Shown: positions 25,333 to 35,128 of the stretch, piece by piece
Position numbering within the stretch: position 1 is the stretch's first letter
Layout of the letters: each line of letters opens with the position of its first letter
NCBI RefSeq assembly: GCF_000620765.1
Contig: NZ_JIAK01000005.1
Span: forward strand, 124,001-188,000
Direction of reading: 5' to 3'
DNA: 64,000 nt
DNA from: Desulfovermiculus halophilus DSM 18834
Lineage (GTDB): Bacteria; Desulfobacterota; Desulfovibrionia; Desulfovibrionales; Desulfothermaceae
Notes under the pieces: generated by a model
The model's database searches: none
Seen by the model: the letters and a program-made list of their open reading frames with translations, nothing else
Told to the model about the DNA's origin: nothing
Position numbers and translations under genes: made by a program

Positions 25333-27234
25333 CTATGGCCCCAAGAGCGCTTCCAGGGCCCTGGCGATGTGGTCCTGGTCTATTCCAACCTCCCGCCGCA
25401 GGGTGGCGCAGGGGCCATGACCGACAAAGGCGTCCGGCAGCCCCAGGCGCTTGATGCGCAGTCCGGACAGGAGGTCCTGGTCAGCCAAGAACTCCAGGAC
25501 AGCGGAGCCGAATCCGCCGGCCAGGGCGTTTTCCTCTACCACCAGCAGCTTGGAAATGCCGTTGTGGATGAGGGAGCGCAGTGTGTCCCGGGGCAACGGC
25601 TTGACAAACCGGGCATTGACCAGCCCGATCTGTGCCCCGGTCCTCCCTTCAATCTCCTGCACAGCCCGCAAGGCGGGGTAGACCCGGCTTCCAATGGCCA
25701 GAACCGCAGTCTCTTCCCCTTCCCGCAGTATCTCCGCCTGACCGCAGGAAATGGGGTGCACCTGGTCTGCAAGTTCATGCCCGGGCCCCATGCCCCGGGG
25801 ATACCGGATTGCTGCCGGCCCGGAAAGGTTCGTGGCCAAAGCGAGCATGGCCTGGAGTTCGGGCTCGTCCTTGGGAGCCATGAGGGTCATATTCGGGATG
25901 CTTCGCAGGTAGCTGAGGTCAAAGGCCCCGTGATGCGTGGGCCCGTCCTCCCCAACCAGGCCGCCTCGATCCAGACAGAAGGTAACCGGCAGGTTCTGCA
26001 GACACACGTCGTGAATGATTTGATCGATGGCCCGCTGCAGGAAGGTGGAGTAAATGGCCACCACCGGCTTCAGTCCCTTGCTGGCCAAGCCCGCGGCAAA
26101 GGTCACGGCGTGCTGCTCGCAAATGCCCACATCGAAGAAGCGGTCCGGGTATGCGGCCTTGAACTCTCCCAGCCCGGTGCCCTCAGGCATGGCTGCGCTG
26201 ATGGCCACGATCCTGCCGTCCTCCTTGGCCAGGGCGCACATGGAGCGGCCAAAAACCGAGCTGTAGTCCCCGGGGGAAGTCCGGGACTTGGGCGGGGCTT
26301 CTCCGGTCTCCGGCTCGAAACAGCCCACACCGTGGAAGTGGGTGGGATTTGATTCCGCCGGGGGATAGCCTTTGCCCTTGACCGTGACCACGTGGACCAG
26401 AACCGGTCCGTGCAGGGAGCGGACCTGGTCAAAGACATTGGTCAGCTGGCGGAGGTTATGGCCGTTGATGGGGCCGACATAGGTAAACTTAAAGGCCTCG
26501 AAGAGCATGCCGGGGGTGAACAGGTTCTTCAGCGACTCCTCGCTCCTCCGGGCGTAGTTGACCAGATCCTGTCCAATGCGCGGAACCTGGAGAAGCTTGG
26601 CTTTGATGTCCTCCTTGAACCGGAGATACCGCCTGTCGGCCAGGGCCCGGCTGAAGAACGAGGACAGAGCGCCCACATTCTGAGATATGGACATCTCGTT
26701 GTCATTGAGGACCACAACCATATCCCGGTCCAGGTCTCCGGCCTGATTCAGGCCCTCATAGGCCTGGCCCGCGGTCATGGATCCGTCCCCGATGACGGCC
26801 ACCACCTTGTTCGATTCGTTCTGCAGGTCTCGAGCCACTGCCATGCCCAGGGCAGCGGAGATCGAGGTGCTGGAATGGCCGACCCCGAAGTGGTCGAACC
26901 GGGACTCGCCCAGGCGGGGAAATCCGCTCATCCCCTGGAATTGGCGCAGGGTCTGAAATGCCTCCAAGCCCTGGGTCAAGATCTTGTAGGCATAGCTTTG
27001 GTGCCCGACGTCCCAGATAATGGGGTCCTGGGCGGGGTCATAGGTGTGGAGCAGGGCCAGGGTCAGCTCGACAACGCCCAGGGAAGGAGCCAGATGGCCC
27101 CCGGTTCTCGACACAGTGGCCACAATCTCCCGGCGCAGCTCCTTAGCCAGCTGTTCCAGCTCCGATGGCTGCAGATCGCGGATCTGAGCCGGATCGGCTA
27201 TGTGGTCTATGATGGATGCATGGGTTTGGCTCAT
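25333..27234 (-). CDS. dxs: 1-deoxy-D-xylulose-5-phosphate synthase
   Basis: A 633-residue thiamine-diphosphate enzyme that joins pyruvate and glyceraldehyde-3-phosphate as the first step of the MEP isoprenoid pathway. Motifs are TGGHLAPSLGVVELTLALL, WDVGHQSYAYKIL, SISAALGMAVARD, VIGDGSMTAGQAYEGLNQAG with VVVLNDNEMSIS, YVGPINGHN, the Pyr-domain FFDVGICEQHAVTFAAGLA, and FCLDRGGLVGEDGPTHHG. The frame is open for about 150 codons further upstream, through repeat R2, which is not family sequence. ATG 27234 fits the family; ATG 27273 is an alternative and neither has a strong ribosome site. It is the last gene of the rpoZ-dxs run, separated from ispA by R2. Confidence 0.95.
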   Translation of the reverse strand: MSQTHASIIDHIADPAQIRDLQPSELEQLAKELRREIVATVSRTGGHLAPSLGVVELTLALLHTYDPAQDPIIWDVGHQSYAYKILTQGLEAFQTLRQFQGMSGFPRLGESRFDHFGVGHSSTSISAALGMAVARDLQNESNKVVAVIGDGSMTAGQAYEGLNQAGDLDRDMVVVLNDNEMSISQNVGALSSFFSRALADRRYLRFKEDIKAKLLQVPRIGQDLVNYARRSEESLKNLFTPGMLFEAFKFTYVGPINGHNLRQLTNVFDQVRSLHGPVLVHVVTVKGKGYPPAESNPTHFHGVGCFEPETGEAPPKSRTSPGDYSSVFGRSMCALAKEDGRIVAISAAMPEGTGLGEFKAAYPDRFFDVGICEQHAVTFAAGLASKGLKPVVAIYSTFLQRAIDQIIHDVCLQNLPVTFCLDRGGLVGEDGPTHHGAFDLSYLRSIPNMTLMAPKDEPELQAMLALATNLSGPAAIRYPRGMGPGHELADQVHPISCGQAEILREGEETAVLAIGSRVYPALRAVQEIEGRTGAQIGLVNARFVKPLPRDTLRSLIHNGISKLLVVEENALAGGFGSAVLEFLADQDLLSGLRIKRLGLPDAFVGHGPCATLRREVGIDQDHIARALEALLGP

Positions 27235-27314
27235 AAGATAATCACCGCTGTCTCTGTCCAGTGCTTCGGACATGTTCGGATATCTATGCCTTTCTCTTGC
27301 CCTCTCAGTGACAT

Positions 27315-27424
27315 GGTTCTTGGACGTAGCCTGTGGATTTTTGGAGTTTGTCATCTCTTCTGTGTGCCCACCTTTGGCCCGGTATTTTCTTAGCCCCGCC
27401 AAAGGGGGGATCCCTGCCCCTTTG
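27315..27424 (+). repeat. dispersed intergenic repeat R2, copy A
   Basis: About 110 bp between the ispA stop and the dxs start. It begins GGTTCTTGGACGTAGCC and continues with GGATTTTTGGAGTTTG, CATCTCTTCTGTGTGCC, GGCCCGGTATTTTCT and CCCGCCAAAGGGGG, nearly identical to 38038-38143. Only the left half of the longer copy B is present. It has no coding content and lies within a presumed polycistronic unit read on the minus strand. Confidence 0.85.
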
Positions 27425-27431
27425 CCTGGGG

Positions 27432-28316
27432 CTACTCCACCCTGTCCATGATATATCCGGCCAGATCCCGGAGAAAGTCGATCTGCGGCCCCTGGAAGGG
27501 CTGAACAGCACGCAAGGCCTCTTGGACCATGGCCTGACCCAGTCTGCGGCTTTCCTCCAACCCGATCAAGGCCGGATAGGTGGCCTTGCCCATGGCCAAA
27601 TCGCTCCCGACGGGCTTGCCTATTTTCTCCGCCTCTCCAACCACATCCAGGATGTCGTCTGCCACTTGAAAGGCCAATCCGATGCACTCCCCGTATCTGG
27701 TCACCCGATCCAGGTCCCGGTCCTCGGCCTGGCCCAATATGGCCCCGGCCCGGCAGGAGGAGCGGATCATGGCCCCGGTCTTCATGGCGTGCATGGTCTG
27801 CAGCTCGTCGAGCTCGGCCTCTTTGCCCCCGCTCAGGCCCATATCCACCACCTGGCCCCCGACCATGCCCCGGGGGCCGGCAGCATGGGAAATATCCAGG
27901 GCCGCCCTGCGGACCTGGTCCGAGGGCAGGGGGGCGGAGAGCATGAGGGCAAAGGCCTCGGTGAGCAGGCCGTCACCGGCCAGAATGGCCAAGGCCTCCC
28001 CGTGCTGGACATGGTTTGAGGGCTGGCCGCGGCGAACGGCATCGTCGTCCATGGCCGGAAGGTCGTCGTGAACCAGGGAGTAGGTATGGATAAGCTCCAG
28101 GCCGGCGGCGAAAGGGACGGTCTCGGCTCTGGAGCGTCCGAAATACTCGGCCCAGACCAGGCAGAGTACAGGGCGGATGCGTTTGCCTCCGGCCATCAGG
28201 CTGTAGCGCATGGCCTGGGCCAGGGAGGGAGGAATGGATTCATCCTGAAGGCAGGAGGTGAAGAAGTCTTCCATCTCCCTGCGATACAGATCAAGAGTCT
28301 GTTTCATTGTCGGCAT
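27432..28316 (-). CDS. ispA: polyprenyl (farnesyl/geranylgeranyl) diphosphate synthase
   Basis: A 294-residue trans-prenyltransferase that condenses isopentenyl and allylic diphosphates. It has GGKRIRPVLCLVWAEYFG, the first aspartate-rich motif LVHDDLPAMDDDAVRRG (about 84-100), GDGLLTEAFAL, and the second aspartate-rich motif FQVADDILDVVGEAEKIGKPVGSD with the KATYP stretch after it. Chain length (C15 or C20) cannot be read safely from the sequence. The start ATG 28316 lies inside xseB and has GGAGG 12 bases upstream; ATG 28307 is an alternative. It sits in the common xseA-xseB-ispA-dxs order. Confidence 0.92.
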   Translation of the reverse strand: MPTMKQTLDLYRREMEDFFTSCLQDESIPPSLAQAMRYSLMAGGKRIRPVLCLVWAEYFGRSRAETVPFAAGLELIHTYSLVHDDLPAMDDDAVRRGQPSNHVQHGEALAILAGDGLLTEAFALMLSAPLPSDQVRRAALDISHAAGPRGMVGGQVVDMGLSGGKEAELDELQTMHAMKTGAMIRSSCRAGAILGQAEDRDLDRVTRYGECIGLAFQVADDILDVVGEAEKIGKPVGSDLAMGKATYPALIGLEESRRLGQAMVQEALRAVQPFQGPQIDFLRDLAGYIMDRVE

Positions 28317-28548
28317 CTGGGTTTTCGTCCTCCAGCTCCAGATCCTGCAGAAGGCCTTGGGAGTAGATCTGAACCTTGTGTTTGGCGTTCTTGATTTGTT
28401 CCCGGCAAGATTTGGCCAAGGCCGTTCCTTCCTGAAAAAGAGCAACTCCCTGCTCCAGGGGCAGGTCCTCGTTTTCCAGCTGGGTCACAATCTCCTGCAG
28501 CCGGGCCATTTGCTGTTCAAAGCTCGGAGTGTCTTTCTGTGAGGTCAT
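28291..28548 (-). CDS. xseB: exodeoxyribonuclease VII small subunit
   Basis: An 85-residue helical protein that forms exonuclease VII with XseA. It has the family core SFEQQMARLQEIVTQLENEDLPLEQGVALFQEGTALAKSCREQI (about residues 9-52), followed by a short acidic tail. ATG 28548 is chosen because it directly precedes this core; the frame is open 20 codons upstream. Its 3' end overlaps the ispA start by 26 bases, so the pair is likely translationally coupled. A 92-bp gap separates it from xseA. Confidence 0.92.
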   Translation of the reverse strand: MTSQKDTPSFEQQMARLQEIVTQLENEDLPLEQGVALFQEGTALAKSCREQIKNAKHKVQIYSQGLLQDLELEDENPDADNETDS

Positions 28549-28640
28549 ATGCTGTGCATGCATCGGTTGTGGGGCCCCGGGACCAGAAGGTCCGCATAGA
28601 GAGCCCATGTGCGGTCAAGTCCGGGTGATTGATCGGGTTC

Positions 28641-30020
28641 CTAAGATTCTTCCCCGGCCCTTTCTTCCGGCCATATCCGGTCTTCAGCGTTGTCCACCCG
28701 GGCCCGGATGATGGCTTCTTGGGTTGTGATCTCCAGTGTGTCCCCGGCCTGGACCTGCTCCGCGCGACGGAGGAATTCCCCGGTTGCCCCCAGGCGGACC
28801 AAGCTGTATCCGCGGCGCAGAGGGAGGTATGGGTCCAGCCCGGACATGGCGGCCTGTCCATCCTGGAGCTGGTGCTCTTTGGTCCGCACCAGGCTGCGCA
28901 TCCCGGTCTGCAGCCGGGAAGCCAGGTGGGTGAGCCGGTCCAGGTCGCGCTGCAGACGGGCTGCCTTGCCCAGACGCCGCAGGTCCCGCAGGGCGTGCCC
29001 CAGTCTGTCCTCCTTGGGCCTGAACACCTCCCGCCTCAGGCGGTGCAGGCTCCTGCCGAGTGTAAGCAGCTGTTCCTGCCTGCGCAAGAGGTATCCCTTG
29101 GGCGAGAGCCAGCTCAAGGCCTGATGCAGAGAGCTGATTGTGTGTTCCTGTCGATCCAGCCTGGCCTTCCAGGAGTTGAGCAGCTTGGTCTCCAGCTCGT
29201 CAAGGGCCTGGATGTACCCGCTGCGTTCCGGCCACACGAGCTGAGCGGCGTGACTGGGCGTAGCGGCCCGCAGGTCAGCGGCCAGATCAGCGATGGTTGT
29301 GTCCACTTCGTGACCTATGCCGGTGAGCACTGGTAGAGAGCAGGCGTCTATAGCCCGGGCCACGGTTTCGGTGTTGAAGGTCCACAGATCTTCCAGAGAG
29401 CCTCCGCCGCGGATCAGAACGGCAGCCTGGGCCCAGCCTTCCAGGTCGGCCGTTTCCAGGGCGCTGGCCACGGTGTGTTCCGCATCCCGGCCCTGGACCT
29501 GACAGGGATAGACGCGGATGTCCGCAGGCAGGCCGCGGGTATGGGAGAGGCGCAGGAAATCGATCAGGGCCGCCCCTGAGGGGCTGGTGATTACCGCCAC
29601 CCGTTGGATGGAGGGCGGGAGCTGCTTCTTGCGCCCAGGATCAAACAGGCCCTCCTGAGCCAAGGCCTTTTTCAGGGCCTCGAACTCCAGGTGCAGACGG
29701 CCCAGGCCCTGGTCCTGGACCAGTTCGGCCAGGACCTGATAAGTGCCCCGCTGGGCATAGACGTTCAGCCGTCCGGCGCACAGGATGTCCTGTCCGGTCC
29801 TGAGGCTGGCGGGTGAAACATTCATTCGCCCGGCCTGATTGGACTGGAACCAGACGATATCCAGGCAGGAGCGCTCGTCCTTGAGGGTGAAATAGATATG
29901 TCCGGAGCCGGGTCTGGAGACGTTGCCCACTTGGCCCTGAACCCAGACAAAGGGAAACTCGCTCTCCAGGGTATCCTTGATGGCCTGGGTCAGTTCACAA
30001 ACGGAGAATATATGGGGCAT
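28641..30020 (-). CDS. xseA: exodeoxyribonuclease VII large subunit
   Basis: A 459-residue catalytic subunit of the single-strand-specific exonuclease VII. The N-terminal OB-fold (about 1-100) starts IFSVCELTQAIKDTLESEFPFVWVQGQVGN and includes GHIYFTLKDERSCLDIVWF. The catalytic core has VITSPSGAALIDFLRL, AVLIRGGGSLEDLWTFN and PVLTGIGHEVDTTIADLAAD. A long helical region (about 265-400) leads to the conserved C-terminal DPYLPLRRGYSLVR. The start ATG 30020 gives the family N-terminus. It lies 113 bp downstream of proS on the minus strand and ahead of xseB. Confidence 0.96.
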   Translation of the reverse strand: MPHIFSVCELTQAIKDTLESEFPFVWVQGQVGNVSRPGSGHIYFTLKDERSCLDIVWFQSNQAGRMNVSPASLRTGQDILCAGRLNVYAQRGTYQVLAELVQDQGLGRLHLEFEALKKALAQEGLFDPGRKKQLPPSIQRVAVITSPSGAALIDFLRLSHTRGLPADIRVYPCQVQGRDAEHTVASALETADLEGWAQAAVLIRGGGSLEDLWTFNTETVARAIDACSLPVLTGIGHEVDTTIADLAADLRAATPSHAAQLVWPERSGYIQALDELETKLLNSWKARLDRQEHTISSLHQALSWLSPKGYLLRRQEQLLTLGRSLHRLRREVFRPKEDRLGHALRDLRRLGKAARLQRDLDRLTHLASRLQTGMRSLVRTKEHQLQDGQAAMSGLDPYLPLRRGYSLVRLGATGEFLRRAEQVQAGDTLEITTQEAIIRARVDNAEDRIWPEERAGEES

Positions 30021-30133
30021 ACATACATTTCATGACGGATGACGATCATTCAACCTTAGCTTTCAGTCTATTCTAACCCCATGGTGTCAAGTGTATGCTC
30101 TGCTGAGGTCGGGATTGTCCCTGACTTCTGATC

Positions 30134-31876
30134 TCAGTCATCTGTCTTCTGCTCCAGCCCCCATCCAGCCCAGACCTCCTGCCGCCAGGCCCGGAATCCG
30201 GCGGTGAAGTCGTCCAGGGGGAGCTCCTGCCTTTCTCCAGTGCGCCTGTCCTTGACCTCGACCACCCCTTTGTCGATGCCCTTGGCCCCGACCAGGATCT
30301 GCAGGGGAAAGCCCAGCAGATCTGCGTCCTTGAACTTGAAACCGGGCCGTTCCTCCCGGTCGTCCAAGAGGACGTCCAATCCAAGCCCTTCAAGCTGCGC
30401 AGTGATGTCTTCGGCAGTGGCCATGACCTTTTCGTTCTTGGCATTTAGGGCCAGGACCATGGCTTCAAAGGGCGAAACCGGAGGAGGGAAGATGATGCCG
30501 TCCTGATCGTGATTTTGTTCGATGCAGGCGGCCACGATCCGGCTGACCCCGATCCCGTAGCAGCCCATGTGCATGTACTGCTCCGTACCCTGCTCGTCCA
30601 GGAAGGTGGCCTGCAAGCTCCGGCTGTACTTGGTCCCCAGTTTAAAGACGTGCCCGACCTCTATGCCCTTGTTGAACTGCAGCTCCTTCCCGCACTCCGG
30701 GCAGGGATCGTCAGGGCGGATGTTGACCAGGTCAGTATAGTGCGCAACCCGGGCGTCCCGGTCCAGGTCCACGTGCAGATAGTGGGCATCGGCCTGATTG
30801 GCCCCGGTCACCCAGTCCGTGCCCTGGGTGAGCAGCCGATCGGCGACAACGGTCTTGATCTGCAGCCCGACGGGACCGGCGAAACCCACCGGGGCTCCGG
30901 TCCATTCCCGAATCTGCTCCGCGGTGGCCAGCTCCAGCTCTGTGGCCCGGAGGAAATTTTTGAGCTTCACATCATTGAGCTCCCGATCGCCGGGGATGAG
31001 TGCTGCCACCGGCTCTCCGTCGGCGGCAAAAAGCATGGTTTTGACCACTTGGTCCGGGGAGATGTCCAGCTGGGCGGCCAGGTCCTTGACTGTATGAGCC
31101 CCAGGAGTATCCACGATCTCGGGCTGGGGACAGCTAATGCCGGGTTGCTCAGCAGGAGACCGGACCTCAGCCTTTTCCAGATTGGCCGCGAACCCGCAGG
31201 CCGTGCAGGACACGACCACGTCCTCACCCGTCTCGGCCAAAACCATGAACTCGCTGGACACGCTGCCGCCGATGGGGCCGGAGTCGGCCTCCACAGCCCG
31301 GAAGGTGAGCCCCAGGCGCTGAAAGATCCTGGTGTAGGCATCGAACATGCTCCGGTAGCTGAGATCCAGGCCGTCTTGGTCCCGGTCAAAGGAGTACGCA
31401 TCCTTCATGATGAACTCCCGGCAGCGCATCAGCCCGAACCTGGGGCGGATCTCATCCCGGAACTTGGTCTGGACCTGGTACAGGTTGACCGGCAGCTGGC
31501 GGTAGGAGCGGATTTCATGCCGGATCAGGTCGGTGATCACCTCCTCATGGGTCGGGCCCAGGCAGTAGTCCCGGGAGTGCCGGTCCTGGAGGCGCAGAAG
31601 CTCCCGGCCGTACTCGCTCCAACGTCCGCTTTCCTGCCACAGGTCTGCAGGCTGGACCATGGGCATGAGCACTTCCATGGCTCCGGCCCGGTTCATCTCC
31701 TCCCGCACGATGCGGGCCGTCTTGTCCAGGGCCCGCAGTCCAAGGGGCAAAAAGGTATAGATGCCCGAGGTCAGCTTGCGGATCATGCCCGCTCGGACCA
31801 GGAGGCGGTGGCTGACGACATCGGCTTCAGCCGGGTTTTCCTTCAGGGTGGGCACATAATACCGGCTCAGTCGCAT
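30134..31876 (-). CDS. proS: prolyl-tRNA synthetase (bacterial type with editing domain)
   Basis: A 580-residue class II synthetase. It begins [26 protein letters not shown] and has class II motifs in [50 protein letters not shown], and [19 protein letters not shown]. The inserted INS editing domain (about 225-375) is present, with [34 protein letters not shown], and removes mischarged Ala-tRNA-Pro. The anticodon domain ends the protein. The last residues (EQKTDD) and the stop are encoded by a GA-rich tract resembling ones at 25050-25140 and 60245-60275. It lies between ispG and xseA. Confidence 0.96.
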   Translation of the reverse strand: MRLSRYYVPTLKENPAEADVVSHRLLVRAGMIRKLTSGIYTFLPLGLRALDKTARIVREEMNRAGAMEVLMPMVQPADLWQESGRWSEYGRELLRLQDRHSRDYCLGPTHEEVITDLIRHEIRSYRQLPVNLYQVQTKFRDEIRPRFGLMRCREFIMKDAYSFDRDQDGLDLSYRSMFDAYTRIFQRLGLTFRAVEADSGPIGGSVSSEFMVLAETGEDVVVSCTACGFAANLEKAEVRSPAEQPGISCPQPEIVDTPGAHTVKDLAAQLDISPDQVVKTMLFAADGEPVAALIPGDRELNDVKLKNFLRATELELATAEQIREWTGAPVGFAGPVGLQIKTVVADRLLTQGTDWVTGANQADAHYLHVDLDRDARVAHYTDLVNIRPDDPCPECGKELQFNKGIEVGHVFKLGTKYSRSLQATFLDEQGTEQYMHMGCYGIGVSRIVAACIEQNHDQDGIIFPPPVSPFEAMVLALNAKNEKVMATAEDITAQLEGLGLDVLLDDREERPGFKFKDADLLGFPLQILVGAKGIDKGVVEVKDRRTGERQELPLDDFTAGFRAWRQEVWAGWGLEQKTDD

Positions 31877-31935
31877 ATCCCTCTCCGATGGGTTGTGGTT
31901 GGTTCAGCTTCCATTGTCCGGCGGTCCTGCTGCAG

Positions 31936-33072
31936 CTAGAAATGGGGATTGGGCTGCTTCCCTCGCAGCTGGTCCAGAAAGGCAGCCAGCTCTGCTTTGA
32001 ATGCGGGCATGATCTCGTCTTCTGTCTGCAGGCGCCGGACTACCCGGCCTTTTTTAAAGATCACTCCGCTGCCCCGCCCTCCGGCCAGGCCGATATCCGC
32101 TTCCTTGGCTTCACCCGGACCGTTCACCGCGCAGCCCATGACGGCCACGGTGAATACCTCAGGCACCGGGCGGAGGAGGTCTTCCACCTGACGGGCAAGG
32201 CTGAACAGGTCGATCTCGGTCCGGCCGCAGGTGGGGCAGGAGATGAGCTCCGGACCTCTGGATCTCAGCCCCAGGCCGCGTAGGATCTCCCAGGCGACCA
32301 GGACCTCGTCCACGGGATCGGCGGTCAGGGACACCCGGAGGGTGTCCCCCAGGCCTTCGGCCAAAAGCAGCCCGATTCCCAGACTGCTTTTGACCGTTCC
32401 CCGAAGCAGGGTCCCGGCCTCGGTGATCCCGATGTGCAGAGGGCAGTCGGTCTGTTCCGCCAGCAGGCGGTAGGCGGCCAGGGTGTGGGCCACAGACGAT
32501 GACTTGAGGGAGATTTTGTATTCGGTGAACCCCCGGCCTTCCAAGAGACGGACGTGGTGCAGGGCGCTTTGCACCAAAGCCTGGGGGGTGGGGCCGCCGA
32601 AGCGCTGCAGGATGGACTTTTCCACCGATCCGCTGTTCACCCCGATCCGGATGGGCACCCTGTTGGTCCGGGCGGCATCCACCACCCGGTTGATGCGAGG
32701 GGATGACCCGATATTGCCGGGGTTGATGCGCAGGCCATGCATGCCGGATTCCACCGCCGCCAGGGCCAGGCGATAGTCGAAATGAATATCGGCAACCAGG
32801 GGGACAGGGGAATCGGCCAGGATTGCGGGCAGGGCCCCGGCCGCGGTCTGGTCCGGGACGGCCAGGCGGACGATCTCGCACCCTGCATCTGCCAGCCTGT
32901 GGATCTGGTCCATGGTGGCTGGCGGATCCCGGGTATCAGTGTTGGTCATGCTCTGGATGCGGACGGGCGCATCTCCACCAACGCTGAGCCCTCCAAGATG
33001 GATGGTCCGTGTGGGATGCCGGGGGCTGGATAGGGCTTGGGTGCTCTGCGTGTTCCGACTGGACATGCCCAT
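31936..33072 (-). CDS. ispG: 4-hydroxy-3-methylbut-2-enyl diphosphate synthase (GcpE)
   Basis: A 378-residue iron-sulfur enzyme that converts methylerythritol cyclodiphosphate to HMBPP in the MEP pathway. The TIM-barrel half has VRIQSMTNTDTRD, VPLVADIHFDYRLAL, LRINPGNIGS and IRIGVNSGSVEKSIL. The 4Fe-4S ligands are in ISCPTCGRTEIDLFSLA and MGCAVNGPGEAKEADIGLAGGRG, so all three cysteines are present. The frame is open to 33141; ATG 33072 or 33066 begin near the family N-terminus and ribosome sites are weak, so the start is uncertain. The gene lies between moaC and proS. Confidence 0.94.
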   Translation of the reverse strand: MGMSSRNTQSTQALSSPRHPTRTIHLGGLSVGGDAPVRIQSMTNTDTRDPPATMDQIHRLADAGCEIVRLAVPDQTAAGALPAILADSPVPLVADIHFDYRLALAAVESGMHGLRINPGNIGSSPRINRVVDAARTNRVPIRIGVNSGSVEKSILQRFGGPTPQALVQSALHHVRLLEGRGFTEYKISLKSSSVAHTLAAYRLLAEQTDCPLHIGITEAGTLLRGTVKSSLGIGLLLAEGLGDTLRVSLTADPVDEVLVAWEILRGLGLRSRGPELISCPTCGRTEIDLFSLARQVEDLLRPVPEVFTVAVMGCAVNGPGEAKEADIGLAGGRGSGVIFKKGRVVRRLQTEDEIMPAFKAELAAFLDQLRGKQPNPHF

Positions 33073-33151
33073 CTGTGTACAGCAAATCGGGCCAGGCGCC
33101 AAGGGGGCGCGGGGGACCGGCTGATACCGGCGGGGCGGCAAGGGAAAGGGA

Positions 33152-33640
33152 TCAGTCTCTGACGTCGTAGGTCCCGCTGCGGCCGCCGGATTTGTAGATC
33201 AGCCTGGTGTCTGCGATAACGATGTCTTTTTGGACAGCTTTGCACATGTCGTAAATGGTCAGGGCGGCTATCTGGGCGGCCACCAAGGCCTCCATCTCCA
33301 CCCCTGTTGGGGCTGTGGTCGCGGCCAGGGCCTCGATATATATCTTGGCCGTGTCCTGGTCCAGCTCAAACTGGATGTCGATTTGGGAAAGGGGCAGGGG
33401 GTGGCACATGGGGATGAGCTGAGCGGTCTGCTTTGCGGCCATGATCCCGGCCACCTGGGCTGTGGTCAACACATCCCCCTTGGGCAGGGCCTGGTCCCGA
33501 AGCAGGGCGAAGGTGGTGGGCGCAAGCTGAACCGTTGTGGCGGCCACAGCCTGGCGGGTGCTTTCCGGCTTGGAGCCGACGTCGACCATGCGCACTCCGC
33601 CCTGCTCGTCGATATGGCTGAAGGAGCCGTTGGTGCTCAT
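33152..33640 (-). CDS. moaC: cyclic pyranopterin monophosphate synthase MoaC
   Basis: A 162-residue enzyme of molybdenum cofactor synthesis that turns the MoaA product into cyclic pyranopterin monophosphate. It has [20 protein letters not shown] at the N-terminus, [31 protein letters not shown] in the middle and [29 protein letters not shown] with the active-site Asp/Lys near the end. Its ATG overlaps the dnaJ stop in an ATGA arrangement, implying coupled translation although the functions are unrelated. No other moa gene is in the window. Confidence 0.96.
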   Translation of the reverse strand: MSTNGSFSHIDEQGGVRMVDVGSKPESTRQAVAATTVQLAPTTFALLRDQALPKGDVLTTAQVAGIMAAKQTAQLIPMCHPLPLSQIDIQFELDQDTAKIYIEALAATTAPTGVEMEALVAAQIAALTIYDMCKAVQKDIVIADTRLIYKSGGRSGTYDVRD

Positions 33641-34752
33641 TGCTCGCCCATGGCCCGCTTAAAGAAGTTCCTGACCTTGCCTTTGGGTTTTTCAGCCTCC
33701 AGCTTCTCAAACTCCCGCAGGAGGTCTTCCTGCTGCTTGGTCAGCTTGGTCGGGGTTTTGACCCGGACCTGGACCAGGAGGTCCCCTTTTCGACTGCTGC
33801 CCAGATGGGGGACACCCAGCCCCTTGAGCTTAAAGGTCTGTCCGCTCTGGGTTCCCTTGGGAATGTCCATGGGCACCTCTTCGTCCAGGGTGGGGACCTC
33901 AATGCGATCCCCGAGGGTGGCTTGAACAAAGCTGAGATCCACCTGGGTGATCAGGTCGAAGTCCTGTCGGGAGAACCGGGGGTGGTCCTGGACCCGGATG
34001 ACAACAAACAGATCCCCGGGCGGACCGCCGTTTCTCCCTGGCTCACCCTCGCCCTGCAGGCGAAGCCTGCTTCCATTGTCCACACCGGCCGGGATATTCA
34101 CCTTCAGGTTCCTGGTCTGTTGCACCGTGCCCCGGCCTTGGCAGTCCGGACAGGGCTTGGTGATCACCTTGCCGGCTCCGCGGCAGATGGGGCAGGGGGT
34201 GGCGATGCGGAAGAATCCCTGGCTCTGAAAGACCTGGCCCTGGCCGCCGCAGTGCTTGCAGGTCTCGGGGCGGTGCCCGGGCTCGGCCCCGCTGCCCTGG
34301 CAGGTCGAACAATCGGTTTCCTTGGGGATCTGCAGCTCGGTTTCCGTTCCCTTGACCGCATCCTCGAAGGAGATGGTCAGGTTATAGCGCAGATCGGCCC
34401 CGGCCTGGGCCCTGGGGCCGCGCCTGGATCGTCCGGCGGAACCGAAGCCGAAGACATCTCCGAAGATGTCGCTGAAGGTGTCGAAGATGTCGTGGGCCGA
34501 ACTGAAATCCTGGTGACCGCCGGAGTTGTTCAGGCCATCGTGGCCGAAGCGGTCATAGACGGTCCGCTTTTCTGTGTCGCTGAGGACTTCGTAGGCCTCG
34601 GCCGCCTCTTTGAATTTGTGTTCTGCATCAGGGTCGTTGGGGTTGCGGTCCGGATGATATTTAAAGGCCATGCTCCTGTAGGCCTTCTTGATCTCCTCCG
34701 TACTGGCACTGCTGCCCACACCCAGGATTTCGTAATAGTCCCGTTTAGCCAT
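33637..34752 (-). CDS. dnaJ: chaperone protein DnaJ
   Basis: A 371-residue full-length type I J-protein that stimulates DnaK. The J domain (about 1-70) has the HPD triad in [10 protein letters not shown] Gly/Phe-rich segment follows ([18 protein letters not shown]). The zinc-binding domain has all four CxxCxGxG repeats ([32 protein letters not shown]). The C-terminal substrate domains are complete. ATG 34752 follows GAGGTG; the frame is open 12 codons upstream. It overlaps rpoZ by eight bases. dnaK and grpE are not in the window. Confidence 0.97.
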   Translation of the reverse strand: MAKRDYYEILGVGSSASTEEIKKAYRSMAFKYHPDRNPNDPDAEHKFKEAAEAYEVLSDTEKRTVYDRFGHDGLNNSGGHQDFSSAHDIFDTFSDIFGDVFGFGSAGRSRRGPRAQAGADLRYNLTISFEDAVKGTETELQIPKETDCSTCQGSGAEPGHRPETCKHCGGQGQVFQSQGFFRIATPCPICRGAGKVITKPCPDCQGRGTVQQTRNLKVNIPAGVDNGSRLRLQGEGEPGRNGGPPGDLFVVIRVQDHPRFSRQDFDLITQVDLSFVQATLGDRIEVPTLDEEVPMDIPKGTQSGQTFKLKGLGVPHLGSSRKGDLLVQVRVKTPTKLTKQQEDLLREFEKLEAEKPKGKVRNFFKRAMGEQ

Positions 34753-34969
34753 GGTCTTGCACCTCAATTCCCGCTTCTGGAATTGCATCCTCCAAAAGCA
34801 CCTTGCCGGCGGCTATTTCCCGCAAGGCGGTGACTACCTCTTTGTTGTTGGCCTGGACCAAGGAGGGGTATCCCTCCCGGTACATCTTGACCCGCTTGAT
34901 AGCCATCTGGGCGATGACAAAACGGTTGTTTATTTTCTCCAAGGCGTCTTCAACTGTGATTCTGGCCAT
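34745..34969 (-). CDS. rpoZ: RNA polymerase omega subunit
   Basis: A 74-residue protein with the omega signature: [19 protein letters not shown] at the start, then [28 protein letters not shown]. Omega binds beta-prime and helps RNA polymerase assembly and ppGpp response. It is the first gene of the minus-strand run ending at dxs, and its 3' end overlaps dnaJ by eight bases. The 34970-35128 gap to the divergent ttcA-like gene probably holds its promoter; a TTGACA-like box lies near 35074-35079 on the minus strand but I see no convincing -10. Confidence 0.93.
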   Translation of the reverse strand: MARITVEDALEKINNRFVIAQMAIKRVKMYREGYPSLVQANNKEVVTALREIAAGKVLLEDAIPEAGIEVQDHG

Positions 34970-35128
34970 AGATGCGCTCCGTTCCTGGATTACCGTCGGA
35001 TAAAGGGTGTGAGGGAAATCTCTGGATAAAGAGGGGGGATCTCCCTGTGCGCGGAAATGTCCCGCTAAGGTCTGTCTGTCAAACAGAACAATATAGTCAC
35101 TGCAGGTAGAGGGGTCAAGGGTTCGGGC

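Noticed and set aside
25333-27687. A 784-residue reading of dxs with a long N-terminal extension
   Set aside because: The extra residues come from repeat R2 and the ispA 3' end and do not resemble any Dxs; ATG 27234 fits the family.
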